The translations under genes and the position numbers were made by a program. The notes beneath the pieces were generated by a model. The model worked only from the letters and a program-made list of their open reading frames with translations, was not told the origin of the DNA and searched no databases. Below, one piece after another: positions 1-10,964 of a stretch of 64,000 bases of DNA. The stretch is from Inia geoffrensis. Lineage: Eukaryota; Chordata; Mammalia; Artiodactyla; Iniidae. Positions within the stretch are counted from its first letter, which is position 1. Every line of letters starts with the position of its first letter. Location: NCBI GenBank assembly GCA_036417435.1, contig CM070900.1:29039496-29103495 (forward strand), read 5' to 3'.

Positions 1-229
1 ACCTTAAATATGGGCCACATTCACAATCTTCTCTCAAGAGGCAATTTGCCACCCCCCGTCAATATGTGATTCCAACCTGCCTTACTTCCTTCTTGCTTCC
101 CTGGATCTCTGGATCCCCCCATTTCAGTCCTGACTTTTCTTGGGTTCCCCTAACACAGGATCTCCTTATCTGTCAAGTCTGCCTTAGTTCCTTTCTCTCC
201 ATCCTGTTGCCTTCTGTCCAGAGCTCTAT

Positions 230-410
230 TCATGCCACTTATCTTGCTCCATTGTATTTATCTGTCCAGAAGGCTGGCTTTCCTCACTGTTAGTTCCATT
301 AGGGAATGAAACAGGTGTGATTTATCGCTGTACTTTCAAGGCCTAACACCCTTCCAGGCACATTCCAGGCACTAAGTCACTGACTGAGGAATGAATCAAC
401 GTGCTCCTTC
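230..410 (+). mobile_element. L2 LINE 3'-end fragment
   Basis: Degraded L2-like 3' end. It has the typical order of a pyrimidine-rich stretch, then 'aggaatgaa'-type sequence, then a short tail ending in a GAATGAAT-like motif near 393-400. L2 is an ancient mammalian LINE with no activity today. The T/C-rich sequence from about 50 to 230 may belong to the same element. Borders are approximate. Confidence 0.5.
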
Positions 411-423
411 ACAACCAGCCACC

Positions 424-446
424 AAGAAAAAAAAAAAAAAAAAAAA
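424..446. repeat. Poly(A) tract
   Basis: About 20 uninterrupted A residues directly after the L2-like fragment. It may be the tail of an unrecognised retroposed insertion, but no target-site duplication was found. Confidence 0.8.
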
Positions 447-1884
447 GTAATAGAAATAAATGATTCCTTCAGCAGCCAGAATCATTTCTTTACAAAATAC
501 GAAATTGCCCAATGTTCTCAGTCTTCTGTGTCTCCAGGGTCAGGGACGCTGACCCTGGAGGCATAGAATATTTTTCCCCAAATGCAGGACTTCCAAAATA
601 TAGGGGGTGGGGGGGATGTGGGGGAAGAACCATTATGCTTAGTTGGCTAAAGGCCTTTATTTGAAATCTGATCAGTTGGAATTAGAGCATTATTTTTCAA
701 GGCAGTGGTTTGGAGACCCAAAGAAATAAGTTCTAGAACAAAGGAAGATCTAATAAACTCCAGAAATCAGCCTATTCATCTGCAGGGACTACTGGGTATA
801 ACCTTCAGAGTGTCATCTAAAATTAATTTGGTTCCTGAAGGAATCTGTTCACTAGGGGATCAAGAGAGCCTCGTTTGGTGATTGAAGGGACCCCCAAAGA
901 GTGCAAGCAGACAAAAATAGGATAGGTGTGTAATTTTACGGTCGGCCTAGCCTTGCGGAAAACATGCAGAAAGACAGCGGGCCTTGGCAAAGCCCACAGG
1001 GCTGCCCGTGTTCCTGTACTGATGCCCAACAGAAATGAAATTCAGTGGTAATCAAGTAGCAGATTATGTGAAGCTGCAACACTTGAAAACTAACGTGCAG
1101 CCTAATGAGCATGTTCTAACTGCAGGCTCTGCTTGTTAACTGCTGAAGATATTTTCACAAGGCTTTGGGTAAGGCAGGATCTGGCTGGTTACGCAACGTT
1201 TGTGCTGAAACGGAGCTCTGTGTAAGCCAGGCTCGAGCAAGTCACCTGGGTCTTGTCAGCGATTAGAAATGAAATCAGAGCATGTGCTGGACTTCGGTGT
1301 TCCTTGACAAAGCCCACTGGTTTTTGTAGAAACCAGAAGGTAAACAGCTTCGTCAGGCTCAGTGGAGAGAAGGGCTGTCAAGCTCCTACTGGGGGGATGT
1401 GTGGTCCTCCTCCGATCTGTGAAAGAGGACCTGATTCAAGACTTGCCTCGAACAGGAACTGAGAAAGTACTTGTGTGACATCAGTGGCCTTCAGTGAAAG
1501 GGAGTTTTCAAGGGAACATGTGCACCCTGTGCAGATAAAATGGACCTACATGAATCATCCAGCCAGGTGTGTTATTCTCATGCAGGTAAATATCATCCTC
1601 CTAATTTTCCAGAAAAGTTTCCTGAGGTCAAGAGAGGCCAATAGGATTGACAAACCACTTAGCTGTGTGGTGAACACAGGACTGCTCGAACTGGAAATTT
1701 ATTCTTGACACTGAGGATTACAAGCTCTAACGCTGTTACTTCTCTTCTGTTGGTTTGGGCTCTTTACACTGAAAAGCTTGATATTTACACGGTGCAGTCC
1801 ACACACTTCTTCATTTTGATGTGCACACAACCCTGGGTACTCGCGTGGACCAAATCCTATCAGTGGAGGTTCTCCTTTGGGAGT
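447..1884. other. Unassigned noncoding stretch
   Basis: No gene or recognised repeat. A G-rich run lies near 604-626, with several tracts of five or more G. The rest is mixed-composition sequence with short open frames only. Confidence 0.6.
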
Positions 1885-1992
1885 GCTCAATGGTGACCTG
1901 GGGTAGTTATGAAAATGCACATCCCTCAGCCCCACCCCAGACCCACTGAAACAGAATCTCTGGGGGTGGGACTCAGGTATCTGAATTTTAAT
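1885..1992. mobile_element. hAT-Charlie-type MER fragment
   Basis: The segment has the self-complementary pattern of a small non-autonomous hAT element. A 'ccccaccccagacc' block is followed by 'cagaatctctgggggtggg' and then a T/A-rich end. Terminal repeats are not clear, so it is a fragment. Subfamily not assigned. Confidence 0.55.
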
Positions 1993-3683
1993 AAAGAAAA
2001 ACAAAGCCAATATTGCCCCTAAGTCTGATACCCATCAAACCGCTGTTATAGATTATGGTACTCTATGAACTATGGCGATACCTGCTCCAAAATACCTTCC
2101 TTTTGATCCTGCCTTTAGGAGCCTGAAAATGTTGTCAGATCTACTCACCACTCAGTGTTAAGAATCTGCCACGATTTTCAAGACTCCCTGAAAGCATGCG
2201 TGTCTGAGAAGAGATCTGCAGGAATAGCACCTCACAGGCTGAGTCAGAGTGGAGCATAACTCAGGGCCTCTAGAATAAAGCTTTTGTCAAAACTCAGCCC
2301 TTCCTTTTCCCCTCCTGCCCTTTGCTTTGTCATGTACGACCACTGACTTCACAAGTGTTCTTTAAGTATTCTATTTTTTTCTCCTGCCTAAATGCATTCG
2401 TTGAAAAGAAAATTGTACGTCATTGCAAGAAGTGTGAAATAAGCATCACCTGCCCTAAATACAAAGTAAAGGTAAGAATAGATATAATGAAATGAGAGTG
2501 AGATGATAAAAACACCAAACCAAAGATGTTCTCCTTGATTTAATCTGAAGGATTAAGAGAGTTGAAAAGGGGCTCTCCTTATTGCGTGATCAGTCAACAC
2601 ACATTGCTGTGCATCTACGATATCAAATAACCCCCTAATACTACTACCCCAAGGCATTACCCCAAAGGCATGCTCCCCACGCCTAGCCGGCCAACAGGTA
2701 CATGTAAGTGCTCTCCCAGAACGTCTGAGTGATGAGCACTGTCGAGGGAGGCTTGGAGGACAGAGGCACGGGGCCTGGGAGTCACAGGGGTCGGACACGG
2801 GAGGCCCATGCAGCCCCCCCTAGGCTTCGCAGTTTTGGTCAAGGCCACCCAGGTTCTGCTGACTGACAAAGCGTCCTCATTAGGTGTTCTCAGAAGGCTG
2901 TGCAGAGATGGGGACAGTGAGGCAGGAAAGAGAGAAAGGCTCTTTTACTCCACATTTGAATCTCATGGAGGGTAGGGTTCAGCATACTAAGTCCTTTTCT
3001 AACTGTAGATAAAGATAAAAAGATAAAATAGCTCCCACAAACCACAGCGGAGTTTCGGATGTCTTTGATAAGCATTATAATTAAGATCTAGCATAAACAC
3101 AGCACCTCCGAGGACAGTAACAGCTGACTAAATGGGAATTTGGTCTGTTTGGCTTTTCTTTCCTTTATTTAGTTTTCCCGTGGAAGTTTCACTTTGAAGC
3201 CGTGGGCCAGCCCTAGGCAAAAGTGCGGAGTCTGCGATCTCCTGGAATCTACCCACACCCTCCAACTCCGCTCCTTTCTGAGCTCCAGCCCCACGTCGGT
3301 CAAGGCCACCCAGCCCGGAAGAGCTTCCTGCACACATGCCTTGTGCCGGCCGGCCGCCATCCACTCTGGTCCCTGCGGGCTTCTGTGCTAACAGGAGGTG
3401 TTCAGTGCCTGGTGCTGTGCTACACAGTTTGAAGCTCTCCCCACTGCTTCCCCTTACCAAACACTTTAGGACTGTGTCCTAAACCACCAGAACACCTGCC
3501 TTGCACTGTGGACTGAACTGCATGGGGAAAAGGTGGCTGGCAGTGGTTTCCTTGATGGGACATTTCAAAGGAGTGACCCACTTACAATCTTTAGCTCACA
3601 GAAAGCGAGAGAGATGCGACTTGGGAGCAATAGGTCTTGATGGAGGTGCAACGAACCCGATAGTTAATATCTGTGTGCTTGGT
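1993..3683. other. Unassigned noncoding stretch
   Basis: No gene and no clearly recognised repeat. 2650-2880 and 3190-3400 are somewhat GC-richer and give short overlapping open frames on both strands, as expected from composition. No splice-site or codon pattern supports exons. Confidence 0.55.
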
Positions 3684-3916
3684 TGGTGGTGTCAAGGCTC
3701 TGGCCCTGGAGGTAGCTCGCCTGGGTTCAAGTCCCAGTTCGCCCATTTTTAGCTGAACAAACTCAGGCATTCAACTGACGCTTTCTAAACACCAATTCTC
3801 TCATCGGTAAATAGGGCTGTCAGGGATGAGTAAGTGGAATAAATCACGGAAAACCCTCTGCATAGTCCCTGGAACGTAATAACCACTCCCTAAATGTTTG
3901 TCATTACTACCCATAT
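3684..3916 (+). mobile_element. MIR SINE
   Basis: tRNA-derived mammalian-wide interspersed repeat in sense orientation. The core reads 'cctgggttcaagtcccagtt', followed by a CTCATC-GTAAA-type block and an 'aataaccact..aaatgttt' 3' portion. It is diverged, as expected of an element this old. Confidence 0.8.
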
Positions 3917-3965
3917 TATCAAATAATAGCTTTATTATTCAAATGGGATCAAAACCATTCATAGC

Positions 3966-4187
3966 GGCTTCCCTGGTGGCGCAGTGGTTGAGAGTCCGCC
4001 TGCCGATGCAGGGGACACGGGTTCGTGCCCCGGTCCGGGAAGATCCCACATGCCGCAGAGCGGCTGGGGCCGTGAGCCGTGGCCGCTGAGCCTGTGCGTC
4101 CCGAGCCTGTGCTCCACAATGGGAGAGGCCACAACGGTGAGAGGCCTGTGTACCACACACACACAAAAAAAAACCAAAAAAATACCC
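3966..4187 (+). mobile_element. CHR-type cetacean SINE
   Basis: Full-length tRNA-derived SINE. It starts with the 'ggcttccctggtggcgcag' head and has a polymerase III B-box-like 'ggttcgtgccc' at 4020-4030. The GC-rich body leads into a CA-repeat and A-rich tail. A near-perfect target-site duplication flanks it (3950-3962 and 4190-4201, differing by one base). Several CpG-decay changes show it is not the youngest copy here. Confidence 0.95.
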
Positions 4188-4201
4188 CACAAAACATTCA
4201 T

Positions 4202-5599
4202 GGATCAGAATGACCCAATTCAGTCGCATATAACTTTTGCAGGGTCAGAAACACATTGCATGAGATTCACGTTCCCCCCCTAAACTATCACAGAAGATTT
4301 TCTTCCCCCTGTTGCTGTCAGTCAGTAACAAGATTCCTCTCCTTCCTTTTTCTGACACAGAACTCATTTTTGACCCATAGCCTCACTCTTCATTTCTCTG
4401 ACAGTGGCCGGAAGTCAGTGATCTCGAAGGCAATGAGAGAATTAATTATAACATGTGAAACATACTCAACCTTCAGATCTGAAATGACGGGTAAATAGCA
4501 CGGGTTGAAAGGAACAGAGTCTCCTTCCTCAGAAAATGCTTACGTGTTAAAGGGGTTTCTACTTACCCACCGTCCTCTCACATCACAATGCAAATACAAC
4601 TCACAATAATGCTGCTCTTAGCCTCACAGCCATATATGCGTGCAGGTGCTATCACAGGGAAAAAATGAGCATCTATCTTCCGGCTTCAAATTTGTCCAAG
4701 ATGGGTAATTTGAGGCAGACATTATTCCCAAACAAAGAATTTCCCTCAATGCTAACCGCTTCTAAGAGGTGGTCAGTTAAAGAGGACAAATGTTTTGCAC
4801 ATTAAAGGCAATGCCATTTAGAATGGGTCCCAGTTACTGCAAGGAAGCTTTAAGTGGCAGGTCACAAGAAAAAAGCAGTCAGGATTCCAGGGCTCAAGGG
4901 ACACCTCCCACATGCCACGACATCTGACTGGAGGACTTTGGGTTGACTGGCTCAAAAATTAGTAGACATGACAATACTGAGAACATATTCCTGCATGTCA
5001 ACCATTGTTAAGTCCCCGCCACGGTAAAATGGTCAATCGTCAAGGTCAGGCTAAGGCTAACAAGCAGAGATTCCACTTCCTTCTTACTACTGATAACTTC
5101 TCTGAGTGGTATTTAATAGGGGATTGTGACAAACTGGAGAGTGGGTCCCTGTTTCACTCCTATAGGCAGGAGAGTTTATATATCTTGTTGGCATATACCA
5201 TATTGAAGGTATAAATGAGAAAAGACTGAGATAAATTTACTCCTGGGGAAGAAGGGCTGAATTCAAGCTGTATCAGGACCTTGACAGACAGCTAGAGAGG
5301 GGACTTCTACAAGTCCCAAAGAAACACTTGAACGTGGACAACTCATCTTTGTGGCACCTTCCAATAGATGTGCAACTTCTATGTTCAGGTTGCTGTTTCC
5401 AGGCTGTGGAGGATGAATGGTGACAGTATGGCATCCCTAAAGGCTTGAGCTGCTTCCAACTATGTGGCGGAGACACACATTTATCGAATAGCTCTGTGTG
5501 CGTGCATGCATCCATGCGCGCACACCCACACACACAGGCCAAATGAACTGTGACAAATCCCTCAAAAGAATAGAAGATGCTGAAAGAGTATAAGAATGG
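4202..5599. other. Unassigned noncoding stretch
   Basis: No gene or repeat recognised. The only simple-sequence feature is an alternating purine-pyrimidine stretch (GTGCG/CATGC/CACACA) near 5497-5537. Confidence 0.55.
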
Positions 5600-6490
5600 G
5601 GGAACTGAGGGAGATTGTCCAAGGCCTCATTAAGGTGTTGATCACTGAGCTAAGAGTTGTAGGATGAGTAGCTGAAGACAGAAGGGAAGGGCAAGAAAGA
5701 GTAGGGAGTACAAGCGTACCTCATTTGACTGTGCTTCACTTTATGATGCTTTGCAGATACCGTGTTTTATACAAATCGAAGATTTGAGGCAACCCTTCGT
5801 GGAGTGGGTCTATGGGCGCCATTTTTCCAACAGCATTTGTTCACTTCGTGTCTCCGTGTCACATTTTGGTAATTTTCACAGTATTTCGGACGTTTCATTA
5901 TGATGATATTTATTATGGTGACCTGTGACCAGTGATCTTTGACGTTACCACTACTACTCGCTGAAGGCTCACAGGATGGTTGGCATTTTTTAGCAATAAA
6001 GTAGTTTCTAAATTAAGGTATGTACATTGTTTTTAGACATAATGCTCTTGCACATTTAATAGGCTACGCTATAGTGTAAGCATAACTTTTAATGCACTGG
6101 GAAACCAAAAACTCCTGTGACTTGCTCCATGGTGATATTCGCTTTATTGCGGCGGTCTGGAACCGAACTCACAGTATCCTGGGAATACGTCTGCTTGTAC
6201 AAATACTCAGGAGGAGGAAACCACGGTGCTTTCAAGAAATGGAAAACAAGCCATTGTGGGTGGAAGCAGAGAATAAGGAGCGAGGATGGTGTCATATAAA
6301 GCTGGAACGGCTTGTAGGATTTTGATCTTTATCCTGAGGACGACGGTGTAAAGGGGTTTTAGAGGGGGAGGGGTACCACATGATAAAATTCTAGTTAAAC
6401 TGTGGCAAATACACGTGGGCGGGTGAGGCAAGATTAACAGATGAGTCTGGAAGCTATCACAGCTCCAGATGAGAAATGCTGGTGGTGTTC
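5600..6490 (-). mobile_element. L2 LINE, antisense, split by Tigger1-like insertion
   Basis: Two flanks, 5600-5710 and about 6300-6490, read as successive parts of an antisense L2. The left has the 'ggatgagtagctgaagac' type region. The right has 'cttgtaggattttgatctttatcct...ggttttagagggg...' and 'ccagatgagaaatg' type regions. The Tigger-like element lies between them, so it inserted into the L2. Borders approximate. Confidence 0.6.
5711..6193 (+). mobile_element. Tigger1-like DNA transposon, internally deleted
   Basis: TcMar-Tigger fossil of about 480 bp. The left end reads 'caagcgtacctcatttgact' and the right end is a degraded complement of it ('gggaatacgtctg'). Family-typical internal text includes 'gcgccatttttccaacagca' near 5817 and 'attaaggtatgtacattg' near 6012. 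The transposase region is deleted, so it could only have moved in trans. A TA precedes the left end. Orientation is assigned from the remembered family consensus. Confidence 0.85.
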
Positions 6491-7689
6491 GCGGAGACAA
6501 AGCCACCTCCTTCTCAGATGCCCCATTTCTATCTATTTCTAGATCCTAAAAGACACTGTTTCCTTTCCATTACTTTCTCCAGCATGTGTAGTCTTTCCTA
6601 CCCCTTTCTCCTCTTCTTTCACAAGACCCATTTTTCTCTGTCTTTAAAAATACTAAAATAAAACAACAACAAAACGCATTACGACTTGTACAGATGTCTC
6701 CGTTATTTGACATCTTTTGTTCCCCTCTATTTCTAAAGAAACAATTTCTTCTAAGAGTGGGATGTGCACTGTGCCTTGATTTCTTCTCTTCTCCATCTGG
6801 TGAAAAGCTGGCTTTTGTCTTCATCAGTGACACAACTCATCAGTGACACAATTCCCTTGATGGTCATTAGTTACCTCCCTAGTGATATCTGTACGCCTCC
6901 TGTCTACCTTGCTGGATTTTGCTACATTTAACAATATGGTCCATGCTCATTTCCTTCAAATTCTCTCCTCCTTCTGCCTTTGGGGGCTCCATATCCTCAT
7001 GGCTCTTCTCTTACCTCCTCAATCTCCTCATTCTCAAGTTACCTTCAAGGTTTTTTACCCCCCTTGTACTTCCTCACTGTGGGTATCTGCTAAAAGGAGG
7101 ACCTTCGATGACTGTTCTCTGGGTCACTCCCTTGCAGAACTGAACAGAACTCAATGTGGGTTTCTCCTCCAACTTCTAAAATCCACTCATAAGCCTTAAA
7201 AATTTGGAAGACAGATCTGCCTTTATGTACCACCATCACTACATTCTCTAATGCTCAGAAAGTACTCATTCGAAATGTAATGTCCCCCCATTTTCTTAGT
7301 AAAGGAATTACTGACGACTTGACCCTCCTAACAGCTAACATTTTCTCCCTAAGCTGCCAGGGGAAAGTACAGTCATACTATATTCCCCCAAAATGATTCC
7401 CTCCAAAAAAGCTTTCTAACTTATTCATCTCTCTTGCTTGCTAGTTTTTCCTGCACACTTCTACCAGATACCAGATTAAGTCATCCAAAAACTGTACTTC
7501 ATTATGATTACTACTTTGCTTAAAACAAAAAAGCACTTCTCTAGCAGGGTGAAGAGTCTTCAGCCTGGCATTCAAGTCCCTTTTCAATATGGTCCAAACT
7601 TCCTTTCCACCTTAGCTATAGTTTCACTCACCTACCCAAAATCCAGGTCAACCGAATGTATTGTTCTACTCTGTATTCCCCACTTTTGA
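6491..7689. other. Noncoding stretch, possibly old L2-like
   Basis: Pyrimidine-rich DNA. The 7500-7690 part resembles an L2 sense-strand segment ('ttaaaacaaaaaagcacttc...gtccaaacttcct'), but too weakly to call firmly. It contains a 16-bp tandem duplication at 6821-6852 and the left copy of a direct duplication at 7264-7349. Confidence 0.4.
7264..7349. repeat. Direct repeat, left copy
   Basis: About 85 bp that recurs at 8264-8350 in the same orientation. The two copies share a 28-bp perfect block (7308-7335 and 8310-8337) and are roughly 80-85% identical overall by eye. I do not recognise it as a named repeat. Confidence 0.85.
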
Positions 7690-7965
7690 TTTTCTTTTGT
7701 ACAATAAACTTTTATTTGGGTACTTGTAGATTTACAGAAAAGTTGCAAAGATAATCCAGTGAGTGCTCATATGCCCTTTACCCAGTCCCCCGGTCTCAGC
7801 ATCTTATGTCACCATGGTATGTTTGTCAAAAATACATGAGAAATTAACACTGGCACATGACAGGTAACTCCACTCCAGACTTCGCCGGAATTTCCTGTCC
7901 CAGGATCCAAAGCAGGACACAACACTGCATTTAGCATGCTTGCTTTTTTATAAGCCTAAATGTCT
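7690..7965. mobile_element. Old L1 (L1M-type) fragment
   Basis: Resembles a widespread mammalian L1-associated segment: 'tagatttacagaaaagttgc' at about 7728, then 'catggtatgtttgtcaaaa', 'aaattaacactgg' and 'ccaggatccaa' blocks in the known order. Orientation was not assigned. Borders approximate. Confidence 0.55.
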
Positions 7966-8263
7966 CCTCTCCCCACCAATTTGTTCCCTAAGGACCTTTC
8001 AGTTTTTTTCTTTTTCCTGGTGTTCCCAGATCTCCGCCATGGAGCTATCTCCCTACTCACCTTTATCGTGAAACCTCTAGCAGGATAGTTGCTGACTACT
8101 TTTTCTTTCCTTCCAACTCTTCCAGAACTTACTCTTTTTCCCACTAATTTGACTCTTATTGTATACGCGCACATCAACTTCCGTATCCAGAACACAGAAG
8201 CAATCAACAAACACTCGCTGATTCGTCTCTAACCAAGAGCAAAGCAAAATCATGTTGTAAAGG

Positions 8264-8350
8264 ACTCATTCCAAATGTAATTTCTTCCCATTTGCCTCTA
8301 CTAAAGGAGTTACTGACGACTTGACCCTCCTAACAGCCAACCTTTTCCCC
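8264..8350. repeat. Direct repeat, right copy
   Basis: Partner of 7264-7349, exactly 1,000 bp downstream at its start. Flanking sequence is not shared: the right copy continues into unrecognised DNA and the left into a different segment. Confidence 0.85.
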
Positions 8351-8619
8351 GGGACCCGAACAACTTATTTTCCTTTGAGGTTCACCAGCAGAAGAAACAG
8401 TTTTGACAGATACGCATGTAATTTGTCATATGCCCAAAGAGAATGTTTTTCTCAAACAACGGTTTTGTTTGGCAAATGTGTGCCACCTGTAGCATTTGCT
8501 ATAATGTGTGTTTTATCTGGGTTCTGAGTGGACTGGGGCGTGACCTATCTACTGTAATATATTCCCCAGTTAAACAGATGTATAGAAACAGAACTTAAAT
8601 ATTCAGGAATAATAATTGT

Positions 8620-8787
8620 TGGGGCTTTGTGTCCACCTAGAGGGGTGGGCTAGGGAGGGTGGGAGAGAGACACAACAGGGAGGACTTATGGCGATATATG
8701 TATATGTAGAGCTGATTCACTTTGTTATACAGCAGAAAGTAACACACCATTGTAAAGCAATTATACTCCAATAAGGATGTTTAAAAA
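8620..8787 (+). mobile_element. 5'-truncated L1 3' UTR
   Basis: The last ~170 bp of a cetartiodactyl L1: 'ctttgtgtccacctagaggg', a G-rich tract (8640-8670), 'ctgattcactttgttataca', 'ccattgtaaagcaattatac', AATAAGG-type signal and A tail. A perfect 12-bp target-site duplication flanks it (8608-8619 and 8788-8799), which proves insertion by target-primed reverse transcription. Confidence 0.95.
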
Positions 8788-9127
8788 AATAATAATTGTG
8801 GGAGAGAGGAGCCCTAAGCGATACTCCTCACTGTCTATCATATTTCTACTCTTCTCAAATCTAGGGCTGTTTAACATTTTTCTAATATCTTCCCCCAAGC
8901 GAACAGAAAGGTGAATATGAAAGTGAAACTGGGGAATAATAGAAAGTTATGTTACATGACAGTCTTATCATACTTTGGACCCTAGTTGGTTGTGTTTGCA
9001 CACTTCTTGATGGTTCTTAAGAACAAATTGCAATTTGAGAGAGAAAATATTATTTACACGTTTTTACCAAGGAGAAAAAAAAAAGAAGGGGAGGCTAAGA
9101 AGAAATAGAAGTTGAAAAATAATAGTA

Positions 9128-9365
9128 GATATTTATTAAGAATTTACCATCACCTATTGCATACGGTTATGTAGTGACTGTAGTCATTCTCTCCTGTAAT
9201 CCTCAAAATCATCCCAAAGGACTGTTATCATAACCCCCATTTTACAGATGAGAAAACAGAGCCTCAGAGACCCTAAGTCACTGGCCCAGGATCATACATT
9301 GGCTAATTGATGGAACCTGGTGTCCTCTTGATTTTAAAGCCCAGGTTGCACTACACCACCTCAGA
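9128..9365 (-). mobile_element. MIR SINE, antisense
   Basis: Reverse-complement MIR. 'tatttattaagaatttacca' start, 'cccccattttacagatgaga' core at about 9234, 'ggatcatacattggctaatt', 'tgatggaacctggtgtcctc' and an end near the 'caccacctcag' motif. Good agreement along its length. Confidence 0.85.
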
Positions 9366-9824
9366 AGGAAAGGTAAGAATATTTAATTTCAGGCCACGAT
9401 TTCATTCTAGAAAGGGCAAAGCTCTCGTGAGGCTTTAACAGCAAGGAGAGACCCTTCCACCCCTACCTATTTCTAAAAGCAGGTAGGAACAAGTATTCGC
9501 CGCTCATTCCGGAGAACCCAGGGAGTACGGGTGTTCAAACAAAAGAATTTCTTCCCCTGCACGTTTTCTGTGTGGCAGGGCTCACAGAAGGAAGAAGACG
9601 ACAAACTGGAAAAGCTCAGTCAGGGACTGAAACCTCAGAGGAAAAGCCTCCTGCAGAAACCGTGAAAAACGTTACTGAGCTTAGAGCAAAACTTTTTTCT
9701 TCACATTACAAATGCTGACATCGATATTATCACGCAAATGCCTGTTAACAGAACAATACCTCATGGGGGTAAAAATGAGTCACCTTAAAAAAAAAAAAAA
9801 AGGCAGCACAGATCGCCATGCAGA
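9366..9824. other. Unassigned noncoding stretch with poly(A)
   Basis: No gene. A run of 15 A lies at about 9787-9801, some 25 bp from the next SINE's left duplication. No source element was recognised for it. Confidence 0.5.
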
Positions 9825-9949
9825 TTTTTTTTTTTTTTTGGCCACACTGCGCAGCACGTGGGATCGTAGTTCCCCAACCAGGGAAAGAACCTGTGCCCCC
9901 TGCAGTGCAAGCATGGAGTCCGAACTGCTGGACCTCCAGAGAATTCCCA
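9825..9949 (-). mobile_element. Short CHR-related SINE
   Basis: Reverse-complement copy of the shorter tRNA-derived SINE shared by cetaceans, hippos and ruminants. T run, 'ggccacactgcgcagcacgt', 'cccaaccagggaaagaacct', and a head ending 'gacctccagagaattccca'. The 12-bp target-site duplication is perfect (9816-9827 and 9950-9961). Confidence 0.93.
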
Positions 9950-9961
9950 CCATGCAGATTT

Positions 9962-10595
9962 ATATGACCTCTGGTAACCATTCCCAGAGAGCCATTATGT
10001 TCTACTGAGTGAAACACTAGCTCGGAAGAAAACCCCTAAATTTAAGGATGTAGACATCTTGGTGGAACTATTACAGTCAGTGAGGTAGACAGACCGTGTT
10101 GTCTCCAAGTCTCTAGCAACCCTCTGGGGCCACACGTGGACCACCTCCTCTCCTGAAGTGTGCTTCTGGCTGGGATGCGTCCTTATCCCCTCTCTGCACA
10201 TGTGCCACAAACAACACCAGGGAGACTGGCGTAGTAGAGACAGTGCTCTTCCAACATGCTCTGCCTCCACGCCCGAGTGGTCCCCAGGACACACACAATG
10301 ATCTGTAAGCCGGAGGTCAACGGCTAACCCTTGATTCACACAGATGGTCTGTGTCGGTTCTAATGACGTCATCATGACAGTTACTCTGTTTTATCTTCAT
10401 AGAAACACTAAGATGACTACAGAACATGTAAGGAAGCCTCCGGGCTGTTATGATTTGCTTGACGGGGTCTGCAAATTTGCAGGCCTGGAGCACCTACTTA
10501 GATCTCATAACGAGAGGCTGGCTGTGAGAAACTGCAGCCCTCTCGAGCTGTTTTTCATGTGCCTGCTTTTGACAGAGACATGGGGGTAAGAAACA
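9962..10595. other. Unassigned noncoding stretch
   Basis: No gene or repeat recognised. The minus-strand open frame across 9995-10375 (126 codons) begins inside SINE-flanking DNA, has no recognisable domain and looks incidental. Confidence 0.5.
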
Positions 10596-10605
10596 GTTCA
10601 GTCTC

Positions 10606-10841
10606 ATAAATTGAGAGATTGGGATTGACACATACACACCACTATATATAAAATAGGTAACTAATACGGACCTACTGTATAGCACAGGGAACTCGACTCG
10701 ATACTCTGTAATGGCCTCTATGGGAAAAGAATCTAAAAAAGCGTGGGTATATGTATAACGGATTCACTTTTCTGTATGCCCAAAACTAACACAACTTTGT
10801 AAAGCAACTATACCCCAATAAAAATTAAAAAAAAAAAAAAA
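10606..10841 (+). mobile_element. 5'-truncated L1 3' UTR
   Basis: L1 3' end of an older cetartiodactyl subfamily: 'gggattgacacatacacacc', 'ggacctactgtatagcacag', 'cacaactttgtaaagcaact', AATAAAA signal near 10818 and poly(A) at about 10828-10841. The downstream duplication is not at this poly(A) but after a second one at 10946-10954. This suggests a 3' transduction. Confidence 0.9.
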
Positions 10842-10954
10842 GAAAATTCAAGTGAACGGCTGCATTTGTACAATTAGAAAATGTCCATGGGTTAAAATGC
10901 ATCTGGTAATGTACAACTGAAGTTGATAATAAAATCCTTTCTTGTAAAAAAAAA
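10842..10954 (+). other. Probable L1 3'-transduced segment
   Basis: About 104 bp of non-L1 sequence followed by a second AATAAA (10928-10933), a plausible cleavage point 12 nt later and an A9 tract. Candidate target-site duplications lie at 10596-10605, directly before the L1, and 10955-10964, directly after the second A run (9 of 10 bases match). Readthrough of the L1's own weak poly(A) signal would explain all of this. The segment should match the source locus of the parent L1. Confidence 0.6.
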
Positions 10955-10964
10955 GTTCATTCTC

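Noticed and set aside
3939..4283. Cluster of overlapping open frames on both strands
   Set aside because: All lie in the CHR SINE at 3966-4187. Its CpG-rich body lacks stop codons in several frames.
5497..5537. Alternating purine-pyrimidine stretch as a functional Z-DNA site
   Set aside because: Short and interrupted, with no promoter context. Noted only as simple sequence.
10928..10954. AATAAA plus A tract read as the end of a processed pseudogene
   Set aside because: Only about 100 bp lie between it and an L1 tail, with no coding remnant. The target duplications bracket L1 plus segment, so 3' transduction fits better.
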